Made by a program: the position numbers and the translations under genes
The notes under the pieces: model-generated
Database searches by the model: none
Told to the model about the DNA's origin: nothing
Seen by the model: the letters and a program-made list of their open reading frames with translations, nothing else
Assembly (NCBI RefSeq): GCF_003957295.1
Contig: NZ_RQPJ01000003.1
Span: 1 to 64,000, forward strand
Origin: Arenibacter aquaticus
GTDB taxonomy: Bacteria; Bacteroidota; Bacteroidia; Flavobacteriales; Flavobacteriaceae
Direction of reading: 5' to 3'
Length of the DNA stretch: 64,000 nt
Shown here: piece by piece, positions 53,352-62,666 of the stretch
Layout: every line of letters begins with the position of its first letter
Numbering within the stretch: position 1 is the first letter of the stretch

Positions 53352-54518
53352 TTAGTTTACAATTATTTGGTTGTCATTAATTATCATATAATCAATACCG
53401 TACTCTCCTTTAAAATAGTCCAGTATTTTATAGATGGGCATTTCTCCAAAACTGGCATTGAAGGTTGCAGAAGTCAGTTTTGAATTCTTATTTATAATCT
53501 CCACGTCGTAGTGACGCTCCAACTTTTTTAGAATGTTTTCAAAGGTCGTATTTCTAAAGACCAACACTCCCTTTACCCAAGAGGTATAAATACTGGTAAC
53601 CACGGGCTGGGTGGTAATATTGCCTTGGGTATTATCGTAGCTTCCCTTTGTTCCAGGGCTCAGTACCGTTCCGTCCTTGTCCTCCAACAATTCTGTACCT
53701 GTGTACATACCTACAGACCCTTCTACAAGTACCACTTCTTTTACTTTATCTTCAGGATAGGCAGAAACATTGAACTTGGTTCCAAAAACTCTTATGCTCA
53801 AATCGGTGGCATCTACAATAAACGGGTTCTCCGTATCCTTTGCTACCTCCAAAAAGGCTTCACCGGTTAAGTAAACCCTTCGCTCTTTCCCCTTTATAAA
53901 TTTTACAGGGTATTTTAATGAAGAGCCAGAATTTAAATAGGCTACGGAGCCATCGGATAATTTAAGTTCAAAATGTTTACCGTAGGGCACATGAAGGGTA
54001 TTGTACTGCTCTTTTCCAGAAGCTGCATTGTTGTTATGGGCATATTGTAACTGACCACCTACTTGCGAACCGATTACGTTACCCTCCGAATCCATCACTT
54101 GGGATGAACCATCTTCGGATATAACTTTAATATTACCATCTTCCAATTCCAAGGTTACAAAATTTTCTTTGGGCTTCAACTCCGATGCAGTTGGTTGGTT
54201 TGATAATTCCTCGTTTACCAGATATCCCAATGTCATGGATAAAATCACGACTGCAGCATACCTCACTATTTTTTTAAAGTTTAACCTTACCAAAACTCCC
54301 TTATCCTTCTTGATCTTATCAAGTAAAAGTCGCTTTGACTTTTCGGTATCGTAATTTTTCATGTTACTGTCCAGTCTATAATTTAAATCCACGTAATCAT
54401 TAAACAATTGGTCATTGGCCGGCTTTTTTAACTTTACCTCCAATTCATCCAACTCCTTTGCAGAGATAGATGCAGTAATGTATTTTACTATTAGTTTGTG
54501 GATTTTTTTTGCTTTCAT
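53352..54518 (-). CDS. FecR-type anti-sigma factor
   Basis: 388 residues. N-terminal cytoplasmic helices (about 1-80) bind the sigma factor; a transmembrane helix lies at 85-102 (VRYAAVVILSMTLGYLVNEE). The periplasmic FecR domain (about 170-290; HFELKLSDGSVAYLNSGSSL, RVYLTGEAFLEVAKDTENPF, VFGTKFNVSAYPED) receives the STN domain of SusC. The C-terminal DUF4974-like region ends at 388. Together with the divergently transcribed ECF sigma gene (110 bp between starts) and SusC, it forms a trans-envelope signalling unit that induces the locus when substrate binds SusC. Confidence 0.88.
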   Translation of the reverse strand: MKAKKIHKLIVKYITASISAKELDELEVKLKKPANDQLFNDYVDLNYRLDSNMKNYDTEKSKRLLLDKIKKDKGVLVRLNFKKIVRYAAVVILSMTLGYLVNEELSNQPTASELKPKENFVTLELEDGNIKVISEDGSSQVMDSEGNVIGSQVGGQLQYAHNNNAASGKEQYNTLHVPYGKHFELKLSDGSVAYLNSGSSLKYPVKFIKGKERRVYLTGEAFLEVAKDTENPFIVDATDLSIRVFGTKFNVSAYPEDKVKEVVLVEGSVGMYTGTELLEDKDGTVLSPGTKGSYDNTQGNITTQPVVTSIYTSWVKGVLVFRNTTFENILKKLERHYDVEIINKNSKLTSATFNASFGEMPIYKILDYFKGEYGIDYMIINDNQIIVN

Positions 54519-54628
54519 TCGTTATGCAATTCACATTTATACGAAGCCATATTAAGAAACCCTTATTATTTTCACATTTTTTTTCATATTTGCCATTGTA
54601 CACATGTAAATTACCACCAGACCAACGT

Positions 54629-55225
54629 ATGAAGAGGAATTTTAAAAACCAAACTGTCCTTATAGAGGGGTTAAAAAAAGGTAAGGAAGATGCTTATGTA
54701 TATTTAGTTGAACACTATCATAACCAACTATGTATTTATGCCAATAGCCTTATTCGCGATGATCTATTGGCTGAAGATATTGTTCAAAACGTATTTGTAC
54801 AGGTCTGGGAAAAGCGTAACCAACTAAAACATGACTTCTCCTTGGAAAACTATTTGTACAAGTCTGTTCATAATAAATTTATAGACCAGTATAGAAAAGG
54901 CAAGGCCGTAATGGCTTTAGAGAAAAAGTATATCGCCGCCTTGGAGTTGGCAGTTGAGGAAAAGGATGAAGTTCAAGAGCAAAAAATAATAAACATACTT
55001 TTCGAAGCCATTCAGGAATTACCCCCTAAATGCCAGCAGATTTTTTTAATGAGCAAAAAAGAAGGCCTAACCAATATAGAAATATCGGAATATCTAAACA
55101 TATCCAAAAAGACCGTGGAGGGGCAAATCACCAAAGCCTTCTGCATACTTAGGGAGAAATTGGGCAAGAAATATGAGCTAATTATGTTGCTCGTTTTTGG
55201 AAGGGAAACCAAGAGCTTGCTTTAA
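54629..55225 (+). CDS. ECF-type RNA polymerase sigma factor
   Basis: 198 residues from the ATG at 54629, chosen because the longer frame from 54509 overlaps the divergent FecR start and has a non-sigma N-terminus. Region 2 is at about 20-95 (DAYVYLVEHYHNQLCIYANS, DLLAEDIVQNVFVQVWEKRN) and region 4 at about 130-185 (ELPPKCQQIFLMSKKEGLTN, ISEYLNISKKTVEGQITKAF). It directs RNA polymerase to PUL promoters when released by FecR. Divergent from FecR with a shared 110-bp region. It is the only plus-strand gene in the right third of the window. Confidence 0.88.
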   Translation: MKRNFKNQTVLIEGLKKGKEDAYVYLVEHYHNQLCIYANSLIRDDLLAEDIVQNVFVQVWEKRNQLKHDFSLENYLYKSVHNKFIDQYRKGKAVMALEKKYIAALELAVEEKDEVQEQKIINILFEAIQELPPKCQQIFLMSKKEGLTNIEISEYLNISKKTVEGQITKAFCILREKLGKKYELIMLLVFGRETKSLL

Positions 55226-55519
55226 GTGCCAATATGCCCTTGCATTCATTTAAACCGAGGTATTTATTTACCTCCAAGACCATTTTCATACCTCCTTTTC
55301 TTTTAGTTAGAAAGTTGACAAAGTTCAAACTCATGTTCAACTATCCAGGTAATTCAAGATAATTATCTACTTAGACTACGGTCTACGCAAATAGAAAAGG
55401 TTTCTTGGTACTGCCATTTGTTTACTATATTTTGCCTTATTGTACAACTAAATTTTACTGTACACACAAGGCAAAAAAAATGACTGCTGCTAATACTAGA
55501 TACTCCTAATTATGCAAAT
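55226..55519. other. Spacer between sigma gene and convergent sulfatase
   Basis: No gene recognised. The two flanking genes converge here, so transcription from both sides must end in it; no strong hairpin with a U-tract was identified. Confidence 0.35.
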
Positions 55520-57379
55520 TTACAGATCTTTAAGCCCTATATATTCCAATCTTCTTTGTACTTCCGGCTCTTCCAATACTTTTTGGTTTACTTGCGATTT
55601 AACAATATTAAAATCGTAGGCATATTGGCAATCCTTCATCAATACTATAGAATTTAATATTAACAGTGCCTCTGCCCCATCATTGGAATTATACAAGGCC
55701 TTGGTCATAACCTCAACCGGATCCTGAAATCGTATCAACCCCAAAAACTCTGCTGCCCTAACCTTGTTGATCAGTTCACTATCATGGATTGCTATTTCCG
55801 CAGCTTGCCCTGCAAATTCTTTGGCCTCCATACCAAAAGCACTGCAGTTTATCAATGCCCAATACCGTTCCCATGGGTCGGAGGAATGTAGGCCTTTGGC
55901 TATTTTTGATTTTGCCTTTTCAAAATCCAACAACATCAGATTGGCAGTTTTTATATACTTCTTTATGTCCTTCTTATGCCTTTGCCCAAAAGCCACTGGG
56001 TTATCAAAGGCGTTTTTAATCAAGAAGAATTCCGGATAGAAGGAAAGATCTGGCATTTTGGATACTCGGCTGTTCAAATTGGCCCTCAATTCTTTTAGGA
56101 TATTTTGATATTCCGCTTTATTTGCCAAATTGTTTGTCTCATATGGGTCGGCTTCAAGGTCATACAATTCCTCTGGTTGTTTGGGTTCAAAGAACCTAGC
56201 TTGCACCGTGTTTAATTTGTTGGCTTCATATAAATCATGCCATTGCTGATACCCCAATTGTTTATACCTATAATTGTTCATCAAACCATCAAAATTAAAT
56301 GGTTGATAATTTCTGGTGTACTTAAATTTTCCTTTTCTAACAGCACGTACCATGTCATATTTCTCATCAAAACGATCGGCATAGCTAAAGGTTTCCTTAC
56401 GTTTCTCCAAGTCCGTGACCGATACGCCCTTTCCTAAAAATGGCTTCCCATCCATCCCCTTAGGGACCTTTAATCCGGCAAGATTCAATACGGTAACGCC
56501 AAAATCCACGAAACTCACAAAGGCATCATTTGTAGATCCCACCTCTGCCGGAGCCAAATGTCTGTATTCATCTGGAATATGTACCACTAAAGGCACATGT
56601 ACGCCCATTTCATTGATATAACCTTTGCTTCCCGGAAGTACCCCTCCGTGATCTCCGTAATAAAATATAAATGTATTTTTTAAAAGACCGTCTTTTTTTA
56701 GCTCGGCCACTACCGCACCCAATTCGGCATCCATCTGTTTTATCTTATCGTGGTACCGAGCATTGGAATATTTGAATAATTCGGTCTGAGGGTGATTGGG
56801 CTGCACAAACATGGATGCCATATCGGTTTCAGTGCCCTTCCTCATTTCTTCCTCGGTAAAATGAAGTCGGCTCTCATGGGTGGTGCCTATATTTTGAACA
56901 TGAAAAAAGGGTTGATTTCCTTCCCTATTTCTCCAAGAAGCCTTTGAAGAAGATTCGTCCCAAACATTATTGGCCTTGACCACATTATAATCCTCCTTGG
57001 CATTATTGGTAGTATAATACCCCGCCCTTCTTAAATAGGCCGGGAACATCTCCACTCCATCCGGTGTGGGAACCTTTTTTATTTTTCTATGGTAATGTGT
57101 AGCCAACCGTGGCCCATAGGACGAAGTTATCAAGGTTGATCTTGCCGCACTGCAAACTGGTGTATTGGAAAAAGCACGACTAAATAGTATTCCATGATTC
57201 GCCAATTTCTCAATATTGGGCGTTTCAGCTCCGTGCTCATCAAACAATTTAAGGTAATGCTTGGAGTTATCCTCAGAAACTATCCACACAATATTTGGCC
57301 TATTTTGTTGCTGCCCAAAAGCCACTGAAACTACTCCTAATTTAAATATTAAGAGAACCACTAAATATTTATATCTCAT
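55520..57379 (-). CDS. Large sulfatase with C-terminal repeat region
   Basis: 619 residues. Signal peptide to about residue 22 (LGVVSVAFGQ), NIVWIVSEDNSKHYLKLF at the metal site (Glu-Asp in place of the usual Asp-Asp), formylglycine motif PVCSAAR with Cys 76, a C-x-A-x-R variant still accepted as a formylglycine signature, and YYGDHGGVLPGSKGYINEMG. After about residue 470 comes an additional helical region (DPWERYWALINCSAFGMEAK, NKVRAAEFLGLIRFQDPVEV) resembling HEAT-like repeats, absent from the other three sulfatases. It is separated from the PUL by the sigma gene but is in the same orientation; substrate unknown. Confidence 0.82.
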   Translation of the reverse strand: MRYKYLVVLLIFKLGVVSVAFGQQQNRPNIVWIVSEDNSKHYLKLFDEHGAETPNIEKLANHGILFSRAFSNTPVCSAARSTLITSSYGPRLATHYHRKIKKVPTPDGVEMFPAYLRRAGYYTTNNAKEDYNVVKANNVWDESSSKASWRNREGNQPFFHVQNIGTTHESRLHFTEEEMRKGTETDMASMFVQPNHPQTELFKYSNARYHDKIKQMDAELGAVVAELKKDGLLKNTFIFYYGDHGGVLPGSKGYINEMGVHVPLVVHIPDEYRHLAPAEVGSTNDAFVSFVDFGVTVLNLAGLKVPKGMDGKPFLGKGVSVTDLEKRKETFSYADRFDEKYDMVRAVRKGKFKYTRNYQPFNFDGLMNNYRYKQLGYQQWHDLYEANKLNTVQARFFEPKQPEELYDLEADPYETNNLANKAEYQNILKELRANLNSRVSKMPDLSFYPEFFLIKNAFDNPVAFGQRHKKDIKKYIKTANLMLLDFEKAKSKIAKGLHSSDPWERYWALINCSAFGMEAKEFAGQAAEIAIHDSELINKVRAAEFLGLIRFQDPVEVMTKALYNSNDGAEALLILNSIVLMKDCQYAYDFNIVKSQVNQKVLEEPEVQRRLEYIGLKDL

Positions 57380-57757
57380 GTAAAAAAAAAAAATTACTTT
57401 ATTCCAGGCAATTTAATCATCTTGAACAAAAAACCTTTTTAATCTATGGTTTTATTTGCTGATCAAAGTCCATATTCAACTTTGCCCTTTTAGATCCTGA
57501 TCAAAATTAGTCTTATAAAAGGTATTAAACCTCAGGGCAAGCCCTGAACCCAATAAGCCGAAAAAGACGGGATTAATTCAATTTTCAGTGCGTCTTACTG
57601 ACTTCTCAAAATTGAGTTTCGCTAATAAAATATGGCCTATAGGGATACAGTAATTATAGACAGCTTTTTATCTTCAAGATTGGTTAACCATTGTATTACC
57701 AAGGTTTCGGATCAACCCATACCGCCTATTACCCCTTAATTGCTGCCTCAAGAATTC
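57380..57757. other. ~380-bp intergenic region
   Basis: No gene recognised. Near 57530 a short palindrome TCAGGGCAAGCCCTGA occurs; the reverse complement of a 19-nt stretch here is found again at about 30523-30541. The rest is AT-rich without clear signals. Confidence 0.4.
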
Positions 57758-58552
57758 TTATAGGTCTTTTAATCGGATATTACGATACTCCACCTTCATT
57801 GGAGGTCCAACATGCACCTGAACGCCCAAGTGACCTTTCATGGTCCTATTTACGGTATCTTCATCTATAACTTCGCTCATTAGTATACCATTTACATAAT
57901 GCTGTAATGTATTTCCCTTGATAATAAGATGTACCTCGTTCCAATCCTCACTTTTGATTTTCGATTTTAGTTCATCAGAATCCCCCAATGAGGCCACTAC
58001 CTCTCTACTCTGCCAAGCATTCTTGGCTACATTGGCTCGCAAGGAGCCTGGCGTATCTGGATTATCCTGTGAACTTATAATTGCTTTTTCCCCTCTATAA
58101 GCCAAGGTTGTCCGTTTTTTTTCTTCGTAGTTCTGACCCGTATACCGTACTTTTCCATCTATATCTGCCTGATAACCACGTAAGGCAAAAGGAATATTCT
58201 CTAACTTTTCACTGCGATAGTTTATACCACTATTGCCAGCTTCTGCGATTCGGAACTCGAGCTTTAACTCAAAATCATCTGGTTGGTCACCTTTCCAGAT
58301 TATAAAAGTATTGTTCTTTAATTTGGTGCTAGGTGTTACTTCACCAACCAAATTACCATTCTCTACACGCCAGTACTTGGGGTCTCCTTCCCAACCATCC
58401 AAGGATTTACCATCAAATATTGGAATAAAACCGTCTTGATCGGTTTCTGTTTGTACAACTTCTTGTGCTATTTTATTTTCTTTTTTTTCCTTACAAGCAT
58501 TTAATCCCATGATAAAAATTAATGCCAAAACCGACTGTGTCCTTAAATTCAT
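57758..58552 (-). CDS. DUF1080 (3-keto-disaccharide hydrolase-type) lipoprotein
   Basis: 264 residues. Lipid anchor at Cys 20 (LIFIMGLNAC), then a concanavalin-like sandwich: FIPIFDGKSLDGWEGDPKYW, NNTFIIWKGDQPDDFELKLE, NSGINYRSEKLENIPFALRG and HYVNGILMSEVIDED. DUF1080 proteins are 3-keto-glycoside hydrolases or glycan-binding proteins; the 3-keto intermediates are made by Gfo/Idh-type or PQQ-type dehydrogenases, both of which are represented in this window. It lies 11 bp after the VCBS-repeat gene and is third in the run from 62461. Confidence 0.82.
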   Translation of the reverse strand: MNLRTQSVLALIFIMGLNACKEKKENKIAQEVVQTETDQDGFIPIFDGKSLDGWEGDPKYWRVENGNLVGEVTPSTKLKNNTFIIWKGDQPDDFELKLEFRIAEAGNSGINYRSEKLENIPFALRGYQADIDGKVRYTGQNYEEKKRTTLAYRGEKAIISSQDNPDTPGSLRANVAKNAWQSREVVASLGDSDELKSKIKSEDWNEVHLIIKGNTLQHYVNGILMSEVIDEDTVNRTMKGHLGVQVHVGPPMKVEYRNIRLKDL

Positions 58553-58563
58553 CTTTTGTTTTT

Positions 58564-59784
58564 TTATTGTTTGTTGTAGTAAATATAGAGTCCGTCCTTA
58601 CCGGCCACTATGATATCTTTGCTTCCAGTTCCCTTTAAATCCGTTACGCTGAAATACACTCCAGTGCCTTTACCTTTTCCATAAGGTCCATAATCTATAA
58701 ATTGTTTGCTGAAACGCTCCCCATTCCATTGAAAATAATAAAGTCCCAAATCATCATTTCCTCCCGGGTCCTTACCGTTATGGGCCCTGTAACGTTTGCC
58801 GGTAATCAATTCTTTTTGTCCGTCTCCATTCAAGTCTTCCCATTCCATACTGTGGTACTGGGAATTATAGGGGTCAATGGCGTGCTTAATCCATTTTGAT
58901 GTTCCTTTTTTGGTGGTATTCATTTGCTCATACCAATGAAGTCCGTAACCATGTCCTTGTCCTACAATAAGATCGGGGCGTCCATCTTTATTTACATCGC
59001 TAACGATTAGGGGCACGCTGGCGGTTCCCAAATCAAATTCTTGATGAAACACCCAGTCCCCATTAAAGGGATCTTTAGGTCCTTGAAGCCAGCCATTGGA
59101 AACAACCATATCTCCCCTACCATCTCCATTTATATCTCCAAACCCCAAGCCGTGTCCGTGTTTCCCATAAATGGCATGCTTGCTAAATGTACCGCTACCT
59201 TTCCTATCCCCATCCAATATCAATCGATAGATTACCAATGAATCATTGGGAGTATTGGGAATAATTTCAACGATACCATCACCATCAATATCCCAAGAAC
59301 GGGTACTTTCTATATTCCCTGCCATGGCTATGGTATGTTCTTGCCACTGACTTCCGTCGCCCGGGTTTTGTTTCCATACCAGTTGCTTTCCAAACCAACC
59401 CCCGGTAATGAAATCTGTATAACCATCACCATTTACATCCAAGGGAATGGTTGAAAAATCGTCATAGTATTCCCCATAGCGTTTGGCCGATCCTATATAA
59501 AATCGATTTCTATAATCCGGACCTTCATACCAGTAGGCACCGGACACTATGTCTTTTACTCCATCGTTATTTACGTCAAAAACCCCTACAGTTTCATAAC
59601 TCTCCGATGCAATCTGACTTTTTTCAAATTTCATAGGGGCTGTTTGGGCCAATCCTATTCCCGAGAACAGACATATCCCCAGGACAAAAAAATGTAATGG
59701 AATACCTTGGACCAAAAAAGTAAAAGCTGGAGTTACGCATTTTAATCGTACGTATCTACCAGCTTTGTATAATACTTTGACCAT
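58564..59784 (-). CDS. FG-GAP/VCBS repeat protein
   Basis: 406 residues from the ATG at 59784; a longer frame starts inside the previous gene. A hydrophobic signal (PLHFFVLGICLFSGIGLAQ) is followed by about six beta-propeller-type repeats with calcium-binding loops DVNNDGVKD, DVNGDGYTD, DIDGDGIVE, DINGDGRGD, DVNKDGRPD and DLNGDGQKE. Such proteins are secreted and bind surfaces or glycans. The start lies one base after the stop of the cytochrome gene, so translation is coupled. Function inferred from repeats only. Confidence 0.78.
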   Translation of the reverse strand: MVKVLYKAGRYVRLKCVTPAFTFLVQGIPLHFFVLGICLFSGIGLAQTAPMKFEKSQIASESYETVGVFDVNNDGVKDIVSGAYWYEGPDYRNRFYIGSAKRYGEYYDDFSTIPLDVNGDGYTDFITGGWFGKQLVWKQNPGDGSQWQEHTIAMAGNIESTRSWDIDGDGIVEIIPNTPNDSLVIYRLILDGDRKGSGTFSKHAIYGKHGHGLGFGDINGDGRGDMVVSNGWLQGPKDPFNGDWVFHQEFDLGTASVPLIVSDVNKDGRPDLIVGQGHGYGLHWYEQMNTTKKGTSKWIKHAIDPYNSQYHSMEWEDLNGDGQKELITGKRYRAHNGKDPGGNDDLGLYYFQWNGERFSKQFIDYGPYGKGKGTGVYFSVTDLKGTGSKDIIVAGKDGLYIYYNKQ

Positions 59785-59785
59785 G

Positions 59786-62461
59786 TTAGTTATTGGCCTC
59801 TTTATAAATGGGACTATCAGGATCTCCTCCCGCCGCCAAATAAGCCAGTAAATCCTTAAGTTCTTCGGCATTAAGTCTGTTCACAGTACCAGGAGGCATC
59901 CAGGATATACTAGAATGTTTGGTACCGGTTACCTGATCTTTAGGGATTTCACGGGTTAGATCCGGAGCGTATGGGTTTTGTGATACCACGTAACTATCTT
60001 CTGTTTCGTTCATCAACCTACCTACGACCGATTTACCATCTTTTAAAGTGTAAACGATGGAATTATATTGATCTGAAATCACATCATTAGGCTCTATAAT
60101 TGCCTTGAGCATATCTTCAGGTGAAAACCTTGTACCCAATTGTGTAAGGTCAGGCCCAATGTTCGCTCCCTCACCCCGCATGCTATGGCAAGTTATACAA
60201 GTTGTAGCTGCAAACATATTTTTACCATTTTCATAATCTCTTCCCTCTAAACCGTCGGCAAGTAGCGGTTCTATGTCTTCTACCTTCCAGCTTTTACCTG
60301 GTCCCTTGGGCTGTACCGCGTTACTCACCAGTGCATTGCCCGAACTGGTCAATAAATCTGCTCCGGATAGCTTATCATAGTAATCAAACTTATCCTTGGG
60401 TACGTGGGTCAAGGCTTTTTTCCTGGCTTTATCTATAAAGCCTATATAACTTCTTCCTGCCTTAAAGGTAAAGGCCTTTTTAAACCAATTAAAGTACTTT
60501 TCCCTTAGTGCTGGAGTCCAACCTTTTTCAACATCGGCTATAACCATACCGTAATAGGTATGTTGGGCAGGAGGCATATTCTTAAGGGTAAGGGCTATGT
60601 CCATACCATATTGTGGATTTCTCAAGATTAAATCCGATGCTTCTGTGGCAGAATTGGCCATAACATCGGTATTTTCCCCTTCTTTGGATTCCAATAATGC
60701 CAAGGTTTTACTAACCACCGTTGGATCGTTCAAAAAGGCCAAGGTCTTGCTTAGCAACTGGTTCATTACATCGGTCTTAGCCGGATATAACGGTGATAGA
60801 TAATTAATAACCTTGTTCTTTAAGCTAGCTGCTGGCACCCCGAAACGGGCAAGCGTCAATTCAAAGGCACGAAGCAAATCAACTTGATGCTGTGGAGAAA
60901 GGGCCTTAAGGTCTACTCCCAACAAGGCATTGATTAATTTGGGCTGATGGGACTTAGACCCATGGCGCGCTAGGGCTATAACTCCTTGTGCCAAAGTTAC
61001 GGGATCTTTTTCCGTATAAACCTTATTCTGCCATTCACTCAATGGTTGGTGTTCTATAGCCACTCTAGCAGCGTATTGAATAAATCTATCTTCATTGTTC
61101 AAATAAGGCCAGGCAAAATCCACTGCCCCCTCTTTGGGACCGGAATGATAGGTTTCCAACTCCCTTCTAATTTTATTCCCTTCCGTGAGTTCGGTTTTAT
61201 CAGTGGCCGCCGTAACAGACTCATCGCCTACATAATGAACCCTATAAAGGTCAGAATCCAACCTTCGCCCTCCTGTCATAAAATACATGGCACCATCAGG
61301 ACCAATTACACCGTCGGTCAAAGGTAAAGGTATCCCGGACAAAAATTCCTCCCTTTCGCCCTCATAGGAGGACCCATTGGGTTGTAGATGAATAGCGTAA
61401 ATAATTCCAAAACTCCAATCGAAGGCATAGATACTCTTCTGGTAACGCACTGGAAATTTAGCCCCTCTTCCGTATACCACGTTGGTAGGAGACCCCTGAC
61501 CAATGTTCAAAACCGGGGAGAGATTATCAGGATAGGCAGGAGACCATTTACCGTTACCTGTACGCCATCCAAATTCACTACCACTGGTTACATGACATAT
61601 ACGGGTAGGACGATACCAAGGCATACCCAGATCCCATTCCATATCGGAATCGTAAACAAACATATCTCCTTGGTCATTAAAATCCAAGTCAAAAGGATTC
61701 CTAAAACCGGCACTTACCAGTTCCCAACGTTTTCCTTCAGGATCTATATTGGCAATCCAACCTGCAGGTGCGCCCCTTCTATTGGCATGACCACGAGGAT
61801 CTTTGACTTCTGGAAAAAGATTGTCATTTTGCCAAACTTTGGGCAAACGATAGGCATCCATTTCTGGAAGATCTGTGTGATTACCGGCGATCACATATAG
61901 GGATTCGCCATCAGGGCTTAAAACAATGCTATGTGGACCATGTTCCCCTGCCCCGTTCAGAGACTTCAGAAGACTAATTTTATCGTATTGGTCATCATTG
62001 TCCGTGTCCTGTAGTCGATAAAGACCACTAGTCTTTTCAAATTCATCATTTCCACGGTGGTTAACCATTACATAAAGACTATTAAAGGCATAGAGCAAAC
62101 CTTGGGCGTACCCCATTTGAATAATCGAATCGGCCACTGTTTCCCCTGTCTGTATTTTTAACTTTTCTATTTTGGGTTGTAGCTCTTCGGAACCAATAGC
62201 AGGTATTTCCATTCTATACAATGCTCCGTATTGGTCAGCGGTAATCAATCGATCTTTATTGTCGAAAGTCATGGCTACCCATGAGCCTTGGTCGTTATCG
62301 GCCGGGCTATAGAGATGTTCGGCCTTAAAGCCAGGCTGTAATTTAAGCTTCGCCAATTTTGGATCTTGCTCTTGGTTACCGGCCGTGTCCATTTTCTTGG
62401 AATCCTCACATGAAATGGACAGCAGCACGGTAACAATAAGTACGACAAATAGTCTCGTCAT
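59786..62461 (-). CDS. PQQ-dependent dehydrogenase-like protein with cytochrome c domain
   Basis: 891 residues. Lipoprotein-type start (LLSISC). The N-terminal half is a beta-propeller of the soluble glucose/sorbosone dehydrogenase type: LKLQPGFKAEHLYSPADNDQ, GEHGPHSIVLSPDGESLYVI and WELVSAGFRNPFDLDFNDQG. A helical repeat region follows, and the C-terminus has a cytochrome c heme site CITCH (755-759) with distal-type Met residues nearby, then a domain ending in DLLAYLAAGG. The architecture is common in planctomycetes and Bacteroidota that degrade sulfated polysaccharides and suggests periplasmic sugar oxidation. First in the run with the VCBS and DUF1080 genes; substrate not known. Confidence 0.8.
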   Translation of the reverse strand: MTRLFVVLIVTVLLSISCEDSKKMDTAGNQEQDPKLAKLKLQPGFKAEHLYSPADNDQGSWVAMTFDNKDRLITADQYGALYRMEIPAIGSEELQPKIEKLKIQTGETVADSIIQMGYAQGLLYAFNSLYVMVNHRGNDEFEKTSGLYRLQDTDNDDQYDKISLLKSLNGAGEHGPHSIVLSPDGESLYVIAGNHTDLPEMDAYRLPKVWQNDNLFPEVKDPRGHANRRGAPAGWIANIDPEGKRWELVSAGFRNPFDLDFNDQGDMFVYDSDMEWDLGMPWYRPTRICHVTSGSEFGWRTGNGKWSPAYPDNLSPVLNIGQGSPTNVVYGRGAKFPVRYQKSIYAFDWSFGIIYAIHLQPNGSSYEGEREEFLSGIPLPLTDGVIGPDGAMYFMTGGRRLDSDLYRVHYVGDESVTAATDKTELTEGNKIRRELETYHSGPKEGAVDFAWPYLNNEDRFIQYAARVAIEHQPLSEWQNKVYTEKDPVTLAQGVIALARHGSKSHQPKLINALLGVDLKALSPQHQVDLLRAFELTLARFGVPAASLKNKVINYLSPLYPAKTDVMNQLLSKTLAFLNDPTVVSKTLALLESKEGENTDVMANSATEASDLILRNPQYGMDIALTLKNMPPAQHTYYGMVIADVEKGWTPALREKYFNWFKKAFTFKAGRSYIGFIDKARKKALTHVPKDKFDYYDKLSGADLLTSSGNALVSNAVQPKGPGKSWKVEDIEPLLADGLEGRDYENGKNMFAATTCITCHSMRGEGANIGPDLTQLGTRFSPEDMLKAIIEPNDVISDQYNSIVYTLKDGKSVVGRLMNETEDSYVVSQNPYAPDLTREIPKDQVTGTKHSSISWMPPGTVNRLNAEELKDLLAYLAAGGDPDSPIYKEANN

Positions 62462-62607
62462 AATGTTTGGTTTTTGATTAGGTGAGCTAATTTAATTAAA
62501 AATTCGGGTTTAGAAAGTCACAAACAATAGAAGTAGTTTTATAATATAACAAATCAGCGACAACGTGTAATACCTAATAATATCTGCGAAAAGCATTTCA
62601 ATAAATT

Positions 62608-62641
62608 AAAAAAGGAACAATAGTTACCCATTGCTCCTTTT
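62608..62641 (-). terminator. Intrinsic terminator after CstA-type gene
   Basis: GGAACAAT (62614-62621) pairs with ATTGCTCC (62630-62637, one mismatch) and is followed on the minus strand by a U-tract. It lies 26 bp after the transporter stop at 62667. Third member of the same hairpin family. Confidence 0.65.
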
Positions 62642-62666
62642 GCAAACAACTAACAAACTCAAACTT

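Noticed and set aside
54509..54628. Longer start for the sigma factor
   Set aside because: The extra 40 residues overlap the FecR start on the other strand and do not resemble sigma factor sequence.
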